Positions 1 to 8,905 are shown, counted from the first letter of the stretch. The stretch: DNA of 64,000 nt from Hippopus hippopus (GCA_946811185.2 OX328103.1:6018132-6082131), one strand, 5' to 3'. Program-made: numbers and translations. Notes: generated from the letters alone by a model not told the origin.

Positions 1-41
1 AAGTTTTCAATTTCTTTTTTTGTCGTATGGTGAAGAGTTAA
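1..41 (+). repeat. H1 MITE, terminal fragment
   Basis: The bases up to the TTAA at 38-41 match the long-arm end of H1 (TTTTGTCGT, then TGGTGAAGAGTTAA). The rest of this copy lies outside the window. Its TTAA is also the start of the next copy. Confidence 0.6.
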
Positions 42-257
42 CCCTTCCCGAGTTTTAACGATCCCAAGGAAGATAGCTTTTTAAAACAATGTTGAAAAAG
101 GAGAAAATATCGGTAACTGGCATTTTCTCCTTTTCCAACATTTTTTCTATCCTAACAAAAAAAAAAACGTTTCAATTTTTGAGTCACATTCATTATGTCG
201 TCTACAAATGCTTTGAATCTGGACAAGTCAAGTATTTTGTCGTTTGGTAAAGAAATA
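38..257 (+). repeat. H1 MITE copy
   Basis: Short arm, palindrome, then long arm in the plus orientation. The central palindrome is degenerate (ATATCGGTAACTGGCAT) and an A-run interrupts the long arm. The right end is GGTAAAGAAATAA instead of a clean TTAA. Confidence 0.75.
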
Positions 258-711
258 AAAGTTAAAAATATCTCTTCCTGTGAATAAAAGTAGTGATAAT
301 CTTAAATTAGCAGTTGTGAATTCAGAAAAAAAAAAGAGAGATTATAGTTTCAGTTTGTCCATTGACCGTAATGATGTTAGATCATAATAATCAAAGTACG
401 AGAGTGCAACAAGTATATATGTACATTACTGGAGTTTATTAGCTTTATTCAGATTCATTTCATTATACTTATTTACTCGTCACGGCTGGAAAATTTCTGT
501 AATAGTGGAAAAAGCCTTCACATTTGATTGATGAGCGAAAATGAAATAGCAGTAAACTATTTATTATCGAGGATATAATATAATTATGTTTCTACGTGTT
601 ATTTAAAGCTGGGATCTTGTGCATATGATCCCTTGTCAAAGATAGAATATAATTATTTAAATACTTTTGGGATGGATTAAGTTCGAGCCTATAAAGTAGC
701 CAGAGCCCAAA
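258..711. other. 5' flank of exon 1a, no gene or repeat recognised
   Basis: AT-rich sequence without a recognisable repeat family. A TATAAAG string at 690-696 lies only about 15 bases before the ATG at 712, too close to be that exon's TATA box. An in-frame TAG at 697-699 closes the reading frame upstream of the ATG. Confidence 0.4.
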
Positions 712-831
712 ATGTCGAAGTCTGGATTACTTGGCCTGTCTGGGCTGCTGACGACGCTGTCAAACAGCGTGGCAAATACTATCTGGAGTTACATATCGTC
801 TGGTGCCGAAACTGAAGAAACTACAAACGAG
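712..831 (+). CDS. Candidate first coding exon 1a of the host gene, function unknown
   Basis: The frame opens at ATG 712 (context AAAATGTCG, purine at -3), with an in-frame stop 15 bases upstream, and ends after 40 codons at 831, directly before GTACTT, a good donor. The intron phase is 0, matching exon 2. The peptide starts MSKSGLLGLSGLLTTLSNSV, is hydrophobic for about 28 residues and then becomes acidic (GAETEETTNE). This could be an amphipathic or membrane-associating helix; it lacks the usual shape of a cleaved signal peptide. The exon is richer in G and C than its surroundings, as expected for coding DNA. I do not recognise the family. It competes with exon 1b as the start of the transcript. 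Confidence 0.6.
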
Positions 832-870
832 GTACTTTTATTTTTAATCTTAATTTCATATTTTTGTGTT

Positions 871-1100
871 TTAACTCTTTCCCACACAATCCCGAGTATT
901 AAACGATCATCAGAAAGGAAGCTTTCGAAAACATTGTGGGAAATGGAGAAAATGTTGAGAACCAGCATTGTCTTCGTTTCCCACAATATTTTCTGTCCTA
1001 TCAAAGACAGAAATCATCATTTGAGTTACTTTTAATTTGTCGTCTGCAGATGCTTTCAGTTTGGTTGAGAACAGAATTTTGTCATTTGCTACAGGGATAA
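871..1100 (+). repeat. H1 MITE copy
   Basis: Starts TTAACTCTTTCCCACACAAT and ends ACAGGGATAA. The palindrome arms are recognisable but diverged (GTTGAGAACCAGCATTG at the centre). Frames read across it give spurious proteins. Confidence 0.8.
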
Positions 1101-1269
1101 AACAACGAGTCTTGCCACAAATTACAACTTGCGTAATTACTTCACATAGGCCTACTGGCAAAATTTTAGACCAGTCCAAATATAAGGCATTTGCAGGCGA
1201 TATATAAAATGTAGCTAGAAATGATGGAATTCATTCAGCAAGAGATCATTAACCTGTGTATGCAAGCAG

Positions 1270-1498
1270 TTAACCCATTACCACACAATCCCTACTTTTG
1301 ACGACGCCGAGAAAGAAGCCTGTAGAAAACATTGTGGGAAAAGGAGAAAATGCTGGTAAACCAGCATTTTCTCCTTTTCCCACAATGTTTTCTACCCTTC
1401 ACAAAACAAATTTCAAATTTTCAGTCACTTTTATTTTGTCATCTGCAAATGCTTTCGATTTGGACAAGCCTAAACTATTGTCGTTTGGTAAAGAGTTT
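1270..1498 (+). repeat. H1 MITE copy, CTACTTTTGACGAC subfamily
   Basis: Starts TTAACCCATTACCACACAAT and carries the variants CCTACTTTTGACGAC, TAGAAAACATT and TTTTCAGTCACTTTTATT. The same variants recur at 29690 and, reversed, at 9347. The palindrome centre is TGGTAAACCA. Confidence 0.85.
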
Positions 1499-1504
1499 AG
1501 GTCT

Positions 1505-1719
1505 TTACCACATATCTACCACACAGCAAAATTTGGACTTGTTCAAATCCAAAGCATTTGCAGACGACAAATTAAATGTAGCTCAGATGGTGGAAATTAT
1601 CTGTGCAAGGGTAGGAAACATTTTGTGTAAAGGTGAAATGCTGGTTTACAGCGTTTCCCCCTTTCTTTGCTCCACAATGTTTTCAAAAGCCTTCTTGAGA
1701 TTTTGTGGTAAAGGTTTAA
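1505..1719 (-). repeat. H1 MITE copy
   Basis: Reverse orientation, with the long arm first (GCATTTGCAGACGACAAATT) and the short arm last (GATTTTGTGGTAAAGG). The palindrome is diverged, with GTGTAAAGGTGAAATGC on its left side. Confidence 0.75.
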
Positions 1720-2150
1720 ACATGATCCATTTCTGTATAATAAACCTGTACGAGTTTTGCCCCTTGCTCTTTACCCTGTATTTAACGATGGGGGGGGGAT
1801 GTTTTTTTTTTTGTTATTTTTTCAGCAGGCAAATGCGTAATTTTAACTAAGCTTGATTTTTTTTTTCGTCTGCCAATTCTCTCAAGTAAGAATGAGTAAG
1901 TCTAAAATGACGCTGTGTGGTAAAGAGTTAAACGAAGAAAGAAGCCACTTTAGGCCTACGCATTGAATAATTTTAATAGATCTATTTTAAACGCATGAAA
2001 TTTAAGATGTTATCTAAAAGTTTTAAATTTATGTTGAAAGAAAGGACAATAGGAAGACTATTTCCAGAGTATAAATCAAGAAATTCGGATAAGTTTTCAA
2101 CTTGTTCCATTTGCATGATTTAAAGCTCCAAAAATTGTCGCCACGCGTTC
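1720..2150. other. Intergenic or intronic sequence, nothing recognised
   Basis: Contains a G-run at 1791-1798 followed by T-runs, but no coding frame and no repeat family that I can name. Confidence 0.3.
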
Positions 2151-2266
2151 GACACAGGCGAACGGACCATGACGGATGCAAGATGGCGGGAAAGAAGTTC
2201 AGACGTGCAATGACAGTTCTCGAAAATCACATTTGAAACTGAACAGTTTGCTTACACATATCTAGG
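2150..2266 (+). promoter_or_regulatory. Candidate CpG-rich promoter and 5' leader of exon 1b
   Basis: A patch with several CG dinucleotides (GCCACGCGTTCGACACAGGC and on to AACGGACCATGACGG) stands out in AT-rich DNA. It contains GCAAGATGGCGGG at 2179-2191, matching the YY1 consensus AAGATGGCGG that often lies at the start of TATA-less transcripts. It ends at the ATG of exon 1b. The promoter role is inferred from the motif, base composition and position. Confidence 0.4.
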
Positions 2267-2320
2267 ATGTCGTCCATTATTAAATTTATCGGGAAGTATG
2301 TCAAACGTAAACAGAAACAG
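2267..2320 (+). CDS. Candidate alternative first coding exon 1b
   Basis: ATG at 2267 gives MSSIIKFIGKYVKRKQKQ and ends exactly at a donor (CAG then GTAAAC at 2321), phase 0, so it can join exon 2 in frame. An in-frame TGA at 2240-2242 precedes it. There is no acceptor in the right phase just before the ATG, so it looks like a first exon rather than an internal one. The peptide is basic and amphipathic, unlike the hydrophobic and acidic peptide of exon 1a, so the two starts would give different N-termini. Too short to assign to a family. Confidence 0.45.
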
Positions 2321-2439
2321 GTAAACAAAAGCACCAAATGTTGCAGACGAATGCACAAAATTTCGAACGAAATTGGAGGAACAAGGGGCAGAACTCTTAC
2401 AGGTTTATCAAAGATACAATATGGTTGTGTTTAACAAAA

Positions 2440-2564
2440 GCCCTAAAGCTGCCAAGACTGAATAATTGGGTTTTAAAATACATTTGGATTTAAGTCATAC
2501 CATTAAAAAGTATGAAAATTATTGTGAAGATGACAATTTGTTACTGTACTGTAGATCTAATGTA
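2440..2564 (+). repeat. H5 fold-back element, half copy
   Basis: AAGTCATACCATTAAAAAGT followed by GAAGATGACAATTTGTTACTGTAC matches one arm of the complete H5 at 56882-57236. It runs directly into the H1 copy that follows. Confidence 0.5.
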
Positions 2565-2793
2565 CTTTACCAGATGGCATATTTTATACCTATCCTTATG
2601 GAAACCATTTGCAGACAACAATTCGAATGTGACTCAAATGATAGGATTTTTCATAGAGCTAATGGAAACACTATGGGAAAAGAGGAAAATGCAGGTTAGC
2701 AGCGTTTTCTCCCTTTTCCACATTGTTTTCAAAAGGAATCTTCTCCAGGGTTGTTAAAACTTGGATAGGCCTATCATGAGGCAAAGAGTTGAA
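2565..2793 (-). repeat. H1 MITE copy
   Basis: Reverse copy from CCATTTGCAGACAACAATTC to GGCAAAGAGTTGAA. The outer long-arm end is missing where it meets the H5 half. The palindrome centre is TGCAGGTTAGCAGCG. Confidence 0.7.
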
Positions 2794-2867
2794 CAACTTG
2801 CATGAGTGGGTTTTAATATCTACAATTTTTTGCATTTTGCATGGATGAAGCACTTTATATTTTTCTC

Positions 2868-3000
2868 AAAATAAGCGTTTGCAGATGACAACTGTGAGAT
2901 TCAAATGATGAGACAAGCTGTTTGAAAGGGAACAAGAAATTGTGCAAAAAAGGAGGAAATGCTGCTTACCAGTGTTTTCAAGACTCTTCCCCAGAGAGTG
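2868..3000 (-). repeat. H1 MITE fragment
   Basis: Retains the inner long arm (AGCGTTTGCAGATGACAA), the left palindrome arm and the centre (TGCTGCTTACCAG). The right arm is mostly deleted. Confidence 0.6.
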
Positions 3001-3092
3001 TGTGGGAATGGTCTAGGCTAGGATACATCCTTGTTACCCTCTCCATGGCCAATGAAAAGCAGTATTGAAATCAAGTATGTTAAATGTAAAGT

Positions 3093-3358
3093 CTCTTTAC
3101 CACACAACAAAATTTTAGACTTGTCTAAACTCAAAGCATTTGCAGCCGACATATCAAAATTGGCCTGATGAGGGTATTTGCCCTTGAAAGAGTAGAAAAC
3201 ATTTTAGGGAAGAGGAGAAAATGTTGGAAACCAGCATTTTCTCCTTTTCCCACAATGTTTTCTGCTCAATCAAAGTCAAGTTCCATTATTTGATTAGTCA
3301 TCTGCAAGTGCTTTGAAGTTGGACAAGTCTAAAATTTTGTCATTTGGTAAAGATTTAA
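3093..3358. repeat. H1 isomer with two long arms
   Basis: The left arm starts TCTTTACCACACAACAAAAT and includes AGACTTGTCTAAAC. The right arm ends GACAAGTCTAAAATTTTGTC, ATTTGGTAAAG. Both are the long arm of H1, in inverted order around the palindrome (GTTGGAAACCAGCAT), so the whole 266 bp copy is one inverted repeat. Confidence 0.75.
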
Positions 3359-3550
3359 CTACAATAGAAAGAATAGTGGCAGAAAATTCAGTATTCCTTC
3401 ACACGGAAACAATATGACAAATGTTGAAATTGATCAACATAATAAATTACATTTCATCTTCAACATTAACATAGTTTTTCTGTATATTTGTTGTATAGAA
3501 CCAAACAAATAAATCTATTAAACTGTGACAGTATTATTTTATTTAAGCAG

Positions 3551-3730
3551 ACCAAACCAGAGAAATCTGTGACACTATATGACAGTTTGAAAGATTTGTA
3601 CGGGGAAGCTACAGGTATTGTTGTCAGTCAAGCAGAGATGATTCTTCAGGATGGTTACCATGGTGACGTAGAAAGGTTCATGACAGAGTTCTTTTGTCCA
3701 GCTGTAAATCTGCTAACTAAACTGAGAAAG
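3551..3730 (+). CDS. Internal coding exon 2 of the host gene, function unknown
   Basis: The exon is 60 codons long. The acceptor TTTAAGCAG ends at 3550 and the donor AAG, GTATTG begins at 3731, both phase 0. The peptide starts TKPEKSVTLYDSLKDLYGEA and continues through QAEMILQDGYHGDVERFMTE to NLLTKLRK. It looks globular and helical, with mixed charge, regularly spaced hydrophobics and no low complexity, unlike the repeat-derived frames elsewhere. The same frame continues from exon 1a, from exon 1b and into the exon at 63414. I cannot name the domain; a profile search of the joined protein would decide. Confidence 0.75.
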
Positions 3731-3957
3731 GTATTGTTGGTCTGCTTTTTAAACTAGTTTTTATCCCCAGTGTTAGGAAAAATTTGTGATTACTATAACC
3801 CTACAGTGAAATCAGTGTTGCATGCTGGAATCTGTCTGTCCTTCCGCCCGTCTGTTAGGTTGTTCATCCGAAACCTTAAGAGTGCCAGATAAACTGATGT
3901 GACATTTGCATGCTAGAAATATAGATTCAAACAGGTGTAATATCAAGTTTGCTTGTT

Positions 3958-4072
3958 CTTCAGAATGTCTCTGTAAAGAATGCAATGTAGGTTGAAAGAT
4001 CAGACTGCACAGTCTGTACAGTCTGACCTTTTTATCTACACTACAAAGGCAACCATATTTGTGAAAGACGCT
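3958..4072 (+). repeat. H2 hairpin MITE, 3' part
   Basis: Contains AGATCAGACTGCACAGTCTG, then the mirrored arm GTCTGACC, then ACAAAGGCAACCATATTTGT and GAAAGACGCTTTAA, the H2 right end. It shares the TTAA at 4073 with the following H1. Confidence 0.6.
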
Positions 4073-4294
4073 TTAACTCTTTACAAAATGAAACATTTTT
4101 AGACTTGTCCAAATTGAAAAACATTTGCAGATGACAAAATAACTGTAACAAAAATTGAAGACTGTCTTAGGAAGGTTAGGAAACTGGGGGAAAAGAAAAT
4201 GCTGGTTACCGGCATTTTTCCTTTTCCCACAAAGTTTTCAAGAGCCATCTTCCTCAGGGTCGTTAAAAGTCACTATTGTTTGGTAAAGGGTTAA
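4073..4294 (-). repeat. H1 MITE copy
   Basis: Reverse copy with TTAA at both ends (TTAACTCTTTACAAAATG to TTTGGTAAAGGGTTAA). The palindrome is shortened (GGGGGAAAAGAAAATGC). Confidence 0.85.
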
Positions 4295-4416
4295 GGATGC
4301 TTTATATATTTAAAGAAGATCACAAGGTAAAATAAGGTCAACGAAGTCCTGAGCTAAGAAAGACAAGTTCTAAATAAGGTGAACCCTTGGAGCCCCAAAT
4401 AAACCCAAAAGGTAAG

Positions 4417-4642
4417 TTAACTCTTTACCAAACGACAAAATTGTAGACTGGTCCAAATAGAAAGCACTTGAAGACGACAAAATAAATGTAACTCAAAAAT
4501 TGAAAATTGTTTCCAGCAGGGTAAAAAACATTGTGGGGAAAAGGAGAAAATGCTGGTTACCAGCATTTTCTCCTTTTCCCACAATGTTTTCAAAAGATCT
4601 CTTTCTCAGGGTCGTTAAAATTCGGGATTGTGTGGTAAAGGG
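4417..4642 (-). repeat. H1 MITE copy
   Basis: Reverse copy starting TTAACTCTTTACCAAACGAC with a nearly perfect palindrome centred on CTGGTTACCAG. It ends TTGTGTGGTAAAGGG without a clean TTAA. Confidence 0.88.
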
Positions 4643-4790
4643 CAAGAAATAAAACTGACATGGTTTCAAGGTTGCTTTATTCCAGAATATCTCAGTGAAG
4701 TGTAAAAATCAGACTGCACATTATGGGTAGTCTGATCTTGATCTACACTGGCTTCAAAAGCTATTGAAGTTGTGGGAGATGCTTGTAGGG
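4643..4790 (+). repeat. H2 hairpin MITE, 3' part
   Basis: Shows TTTCAAGGTTGCTTTATTCC, AATCAGACTGCACA and AGTCTGATCTTGATCTACAC, then CAAAAGCTATTGAAGTTGTG. It abuts an H1 copy. Confidence 0.6.
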
Positions 4791-5021
4791 TTTTACCTTT
4801 TACCACACAATCCTGACTTTCAACAACCCTGAGGAAGAAAGCCTTATGAAAACATTGTGGGAAAAGGAGAAAATGCTGGTAACCAGCATTTTCTCCTTTT
4901 CCCACTATGTTTTCGTGCCTCTCAGAGACAAATTCCATTATTTGAACCACATTCGAATTGTCATCTGCAGATGCTTTCATTTCGGACCAGTATCAAATTT
5001 TGTTGTGTGGTAAAGGGCTTA
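4791..5021 (+). repeat. H1 MITE copy
   Basis: Plus orientation, TTTTACCACACAATCCTGAC to GTGTGGTAAAGGGCTTAA. The palindrome is nearly perfect, centred on CTGGTAACCAG. Confidence 0.88.
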
Positions 5022-5186
5022 AAAGATGACAAGGTAAAATAAGGTTAATGATGTCCGAAGTTGAAAGAGACAAGTTCGAAATAAAGTTAAGATGTTCGTG
5101 AATTGTCAAAAACGTTTGTTACCTGTTTGTATCGTTACATCTGGATCAAGCTTTAAAGTTTAGTCAACATTGGCTTAGTCATCCAT

Positions 5187-5398
5187 TTAAAATCTTTTAC
5201 CACACAATCCCTAGTTTTAACAACCCTGAAAAACGAAACCTTTTTAAAACAAGGTAACTAACATTTTTCTCCTTTTCCCACAATGTTTTCTATCCTATCA
5301 AAGATAGAAATTATCATTTTGGGCTACATTCAATTTGTCGTCAGCAAGTGCTTTCAATTTGGACCAACCTCAAATTTTATTGTTTGGTAAAGAGTTAA
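5187..5398 (+). repeat. H1 MITE copy lacking the left palindrome arm
   Basis: The short arm runs into GGTAACTAACATTTTTCTCC, so most of the left half of the hairpin is lost. The right arm and long arm are intact to GGTAAAGAGTTAA. Confidence 0.82.
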
Positions 5399-5504
5399 AA
5401 CCCATTTTTATGGCGAGTTATTTAACTTTGTAGTTCTAACATCTCAGATCATGTTGTGATAGAAGAAAGCAACAAAAGCAAAAGTCAACCATTTGCATTC
5501 CTTC

Positions 5505-5976
5505 CTTCTTTACCAAATGAGAAATTTTTAGACTTGTCCAAATAGAAATATGGATTAAAAGATTGATTGTCTTTGAAAGGGTAGTAGAAAACATTGTTGG
5601 AAAATTATTGTATCGTATTGTATTGGAGTTTAACGCAATTTTAACAGCTTAGGTCATATCATGGGGGTCAGTGACGTACCCATGTGTTTCCTGGCTTTCT
5701 CACACCAGTGCTGACACTTTCTTTCCAAAGCCACTGACTACTTTTCTCCCATTCATCAAAGGTGAGAGGTGAAAAATCGCCGGAAAGAAAGTCTGCCTCA
5801 ACCGGGTATCAAACCCGCAATTCCAGGTCATGAGTCAGATACACTAACCACTGAGCTACCCGGCTGTTGGAAAATGAGAAAATTTTGGTTAGTAGTATTT
5901 TCTCCTTTTCCCACAATGTTTTCAAAGGCTTTTTTCTCAGGGTCGTTAAGATTAGAGACTGTGTGGTAAAGGGTTG
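5505..5976 (-). repeat. H1 MITE copy split by SINE B
   Basis: Left part CTTTACCAAATGAG to CATTGTTGGAAAA (5604); right part resumes at 5865 with TGTTGGAAAATGAGAAAAT and ends GTGTGGTAAAGGGTTG. The SINE fell into the left palindrome arm. Confidence 0.85.
5605..5864 (-). mobile_element. SINE B, complete, nested in H1
   Basis: Read on the minus strand: a tRNA-like head (CCGGGTAGCTCAGTGGTTAG, B-box-like GGTTTGATACCC), a body with CTTTGGAAAGAAAGTG, then a tail rich in CAATAC. It is flanked by the 10 bp duplication TGTTGGAAAA at 5595-5604 and 5865-5874, showing retroposition into the MITE. Confidence 0.88.
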
Positions 5977-6040
5977 ACTCTTCATCAAACTGTCAAATTT
6001 TGGGGTTATCAAAATCTAAGTATATATTTCAAAATATGGC

Positions 6041-6265
6041 TTAACCCTTTACCACACAATCCTAACTTTTAATGACCCTGCTGAAGAAGACTTTTGAAAA
6101 CATTGTGGGAAAAGGAAAAAATGCTGGTAACCAGTGTTTTCTCCTTTTCTCACAATGTTTTCTACCCTATCATAGAACTTCAGTTTTTTTGTATCATTTT
6201 CGAAATTGTCGTCTACAGCTTTCAATTCGGTCCAGTCCAAAATTTTGTCCTTTGGTAAAGAGTTA
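6041..6265 (+). repeat. H1 MITE copy
   Basis: Starts TTAACCCTTTACCACACAAT and ends TTTGGTAAAGAGTTAA. The terminal TTAA at 6262-6265 is also the first bases of the next copy. Confidence 0.88.
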
Positions 6266-6412
6266 AATGGTGGAATTTGTCTTTGAAAGGGTACAAAACT
6301 TTCTGGAAAAATTAGAAAACACATGTTACCAGAATTTTCTCCTTTTTCCACATGTTCAAAAGCCTTCATCTCCCAGGGTTATTTAAACACAGGATTGTGT
6401 GTCAAAGAGTTA
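6262..6412 (-). repeat. H1 MITE copy, long arm deleted
   Basis: Begins at the shared TTAA, then TGGTGGAATTTGTCTTTGAA; most of the long arm is absent. A degraded palindrome (CATGTTACCAGAATTTTCTC) and the short arm to GTCAAAGAGTTAA follow. Confidence 0.75.
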
Positions 6413-6474
6413 AGTTGCAAAGAATTATTTAAAAGAAAAACTAGTTGTAATTTAAGATAACAGAAAAATAACCC

Positions 6475-6671
6475 CATGTCATTATGACCCGGAGGAAGAC
6501 AGCTTTTGAAAACTTTGTTACAAATGTGCTGGTAAACAGCATTTTTTCCTTTTGTCACAATGTTTTCTTCTTTTACTGACAAAAAACACCATTTGAGCGA
6601 CAAATAATTTGTCCTCTGCAAATACTTTTAGTATTGACATGCCTTAAATTTTGTTCTCTACTAAAGGGTGA
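6475..6671 (+). repeat. H1 MITE copy, 5' truncated
   Basis: Starts within the short arm (ATTATGACCCGGAGGAAGAC). Centre TGCTGGTAAACAGCA. The end ACTAAAGGGTGAA is diverged. Confidence 0.7.
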
Positions 6672-6713
6672 AGGAATTGCTGTATGATTAACTATCAGAA
6701 TACCTAAAATGAC

Positions 6714-6942
6714 TTAACTCTTTACCACACAATCGCAACTTTTAACGACCCTGCGAAAGAAAGCTTTTGAAAACATTGTAGGAAAAGGAGAAAATGCTGG
6801 TAACCAGGATTTTCTCCTTTTCCCACAATGTTTTCTACCCTTTCCAAATCAAATTTCAATTTTTGAGTCACATTTATTTGGTGGTCATGAAAATGCTTTC
6901 AATTTGGACTAGTCCAAAATTTTGTCGTTTGGTAGAGAGTTG
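6714..6942 (+). repeat. H1 MITE copy
   Basis: TTAACTCTTTACCACACAAT to TTTGGTAGAGAGTTGA, with a clean palindrome except AACCAGGATTTTC on the right arm. Confidence 0.87.
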
Positions 6943-6949
6943 AGATCCT

Positions 6950-7020
6950 TTTCAGACTGTTTGGATCAAGATAAGATGATTCAGAATGTGCAGCCTGATC
7001 TTGGATCTTTGCTATCCAAT
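6950..7020. repeat. GATC-type palindrome fragment
   Basis: GTTTGGATCAAGATAAGATG, then AATGTGCAGCCTGATCTTGG and ATCTTTGC. A degraded copy of the palindrome shared by H2, H3 and H4, with no recognisable arms. Confidence 0.5.
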
Positions 7021-7058
7021 ATTTTTCAAAATATCAAAATTAAGAAATGTACCTTATA

Positions 7059-7272
7059 ATTTTAACTCCGAATGTACTAAGAAAGTTAAACCTTCAAGCG
7101 GATAGTATAAAACCAAAGTTTGCTATTTCAAAGGTTTTTTTTTTTTTTTTTGATAAAATATCTCCTTATTGGACAGTGTAGATCCAAGATCAGACTGCAC
7201 ATTCTGTGCAGTCTGATCTTGATCTACACTGTCAGCAAAAGGTCCTTAAGTCGCACTTAGCAGCATAAAGAG
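7059..7272 (+). repeat. H3 hairpin MITE copy
   Basis: GCGGATAGTATAAAACC, CAAAGTTTGCTATTTC, a T-run, ATATCTCCTTATTGGACAG, the palindrome GATCAGACTGCACATTCTGT and its mirror, then CAAAAGGTCC and CGCACTTAGCAGC. Confidence 0.78.
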
Positions 7273-7281
7273 TCCATACAT

Positions 7282-7494
7282 TTAACCCTTAGGCTGCTAA
7301 GCACAACTCACTGACCTTTTGCGGACAGTGTAGATCCAAGATCAGACTGCACTGAATGTGCAGTCTGATCTTGGATCTATATTCTCCGATAAGGAGATAT
7401 ATTTCTCCAGAAAATAATTTTGAAATAGCATCATTCGGGTTTTAACTATCGGCTTGAAAGTTTCATTTAATTTATTTAGCATGATAAGGGTTAA
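7282..7494 (-). repeat. H3 hairpin MITE copy
   Basis: TTAACCCTTAGGCTGCTAAG to ATGATAAGGGTTAA, inverted relative to the copy just upstream, so the two form a back-to-back pair. Confidence 0.85.
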
Positions 7495-7600
7495 TAGGTA
7501 GATTACAGGTACCCTCCCTATCAGACCATGTAATTGTCAAAAAGGAAAGCATTAATTTTGTAGATCACAATGTAAGTGTAACTGGAGTGATGGTTGATTT

Positions 7601-8905
7601 TTAGCTCCACTGGCCGAAGGCCAGCGGGCTTATGTCATGGCCTGTTATCCGTCGTGCGTCCGTCCGTCCGTCCGTCCGTCCGTGCGTTAACTTTTTTTTA
7701 AAACGTCTTCTTCTCTGAAACTACCCATCCAATTTTGATGAAACTTCACAGAAATGATCCTGCCATGGTCCTCTTCAGAATTTCTTGAAAGAATTTAATT
7801 CCTTCAAAAACTCTGGTTGCCATGGCAACAAAACTGAAAAATTTTGAAAATCTTTGAAAATCTTCTTGTCTGAAACCGTAAGGCCAAGGGCTACCAAATT
7901 TGGCATGTAGCTTTATCTAGTGGACCTCTACCAAGTTTCTTCAATTTATAGCCCTGGGGTCAAAATTGGCCCCGCCCCGGGGGTTACAAGTTATACATGG
8001 GCTTATTTAGGGAGAACTTTAAAATTCCTCTTCTACCTAGCCATAGGGCCTAGAGCTACCAAATTTGGCATGTAGCTTTATCTAGTGGACCTCTGCCAAG
8101 ATTGTTCAAATTATAGCCCTGGGGTCAAATTAGGCCCTGCCCGGGGGTAACAAGTTTTACATGGGCTTATATAACAAGTTTTACATGGGCTTATATAGGG
8201 AGAACTTTAAAATTCTTCTTTGACCTAGCCATGGGGCCTAGGGCGACCAAATTTGGCATGTAGCTTTATCTAGTGGACCTGTACCAAGGGTGTCCAAATT
8301 ATAGTCAAGGGTCAAATTTGACTTCGCTCCGGGGGGTAACATGTTTTACATGGGAGGGCTTATATAGGAAAATCTTTCGCATCTAGCTATAAGGGCTAGG
8401 GCTATCAAATTTTGCATTTAGCTTTATCTAGGGGGTCTCTATCAAGGGTGCCCAAATTATAGCCCAGAGGGTCAAATGTAGCCCCACCCCAGGGGGTCAC
8501 AAGTTCTACATGGTCTTATATAAGGAAACTTTAATAATCTACTTGTACATAGCCATATTTAGGCCTAGGGCTACCAAATTTTGCATGTAACTTTATATAA
8601 TGGGCCTCTACCAAGAGGGCCCAAATTTTAACTTTGGGGGTCAAGTTTGACTCCACACCAGGGGTCACAAGTTTTACATTGGCTTTTATAGTGAAAACTT
8701 GATAAACCTGTGTCATGGATCACATATTTTACAGGGCCTTTTATTCAGCAAACTTGTTTTACATGACTTTTTATTGGGCAAGATTAAAAAATCTTTTTGT
8801 TTATAACCACACATTCTAGTTTCATATTGTAGGTCTGGGGTCAAAATTGCCTTCATTCCAGGGATCGCAAGTTTAACATGGGCTTCAAAATATTGTCACT
8901 TCAAT
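7601..8905 (+). mobile_element. Bivalve repeat element A, copy 1
   Basis: Opens TTAGCTCCACTGGCCGAAGG, a small terminal hairpin (CTGGCCGAAGGCCAG), followed by a (CCGT)n run. Then come about five units of 156-169 bp, each with ACCAAATTTGGCATGTAGC, TTATCTAGTGGACCTCTACC and ACAAGTTTTACATGGGCTTA. The usual GGGCCATCATGGCCC end is missing. No protein-coding capacity is seen; probably non-autonomous. The right boundary is approximate. Confidence 0.7.
7655..7684 (+). repeat. (CCGT)n microsatellite
   Basis: About six CCGT repeats near the 5' end of element A. A similar tract is present in the copies at 9600 and 59160. Confidence 0.85.

Larger units (their letters stand above)
832..3550 (+). other. Intron between exon 1a and exon 2
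   Basis: Bounded by GTACTT at 832 and TTTAAGCAG at 3542-3550, phase 0. It contains candidate exon 1b and six or seven H1 copies. The first H1 begins only 40 bases after the donor. Confidence 0.55.

Noticed and set aside
690..696. TATAAAG as a TATA box for exon 1a
   Set aside because: It is only about 15 bases upstream of the ATG, so transcription would start inside or after the start codon.
4666..5042. Many open frames encoding GKGENAGYQHFLLFPQCF-type peptides on both strands across the window
   Set aside because: They are translations of the H1 palindrome and arms. The same peptide appears from unrelated copies, in either orientation, without splice logic or codon bias.
7601..8905. Element A as a Helitron because of its terminal hairpin
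   Set aside because: The terminal stem-loop and the tail resemble it superficially, but I saw no CTRR end next to the hairpin and no Rep/helicase coding, so no superfamily was assigned.
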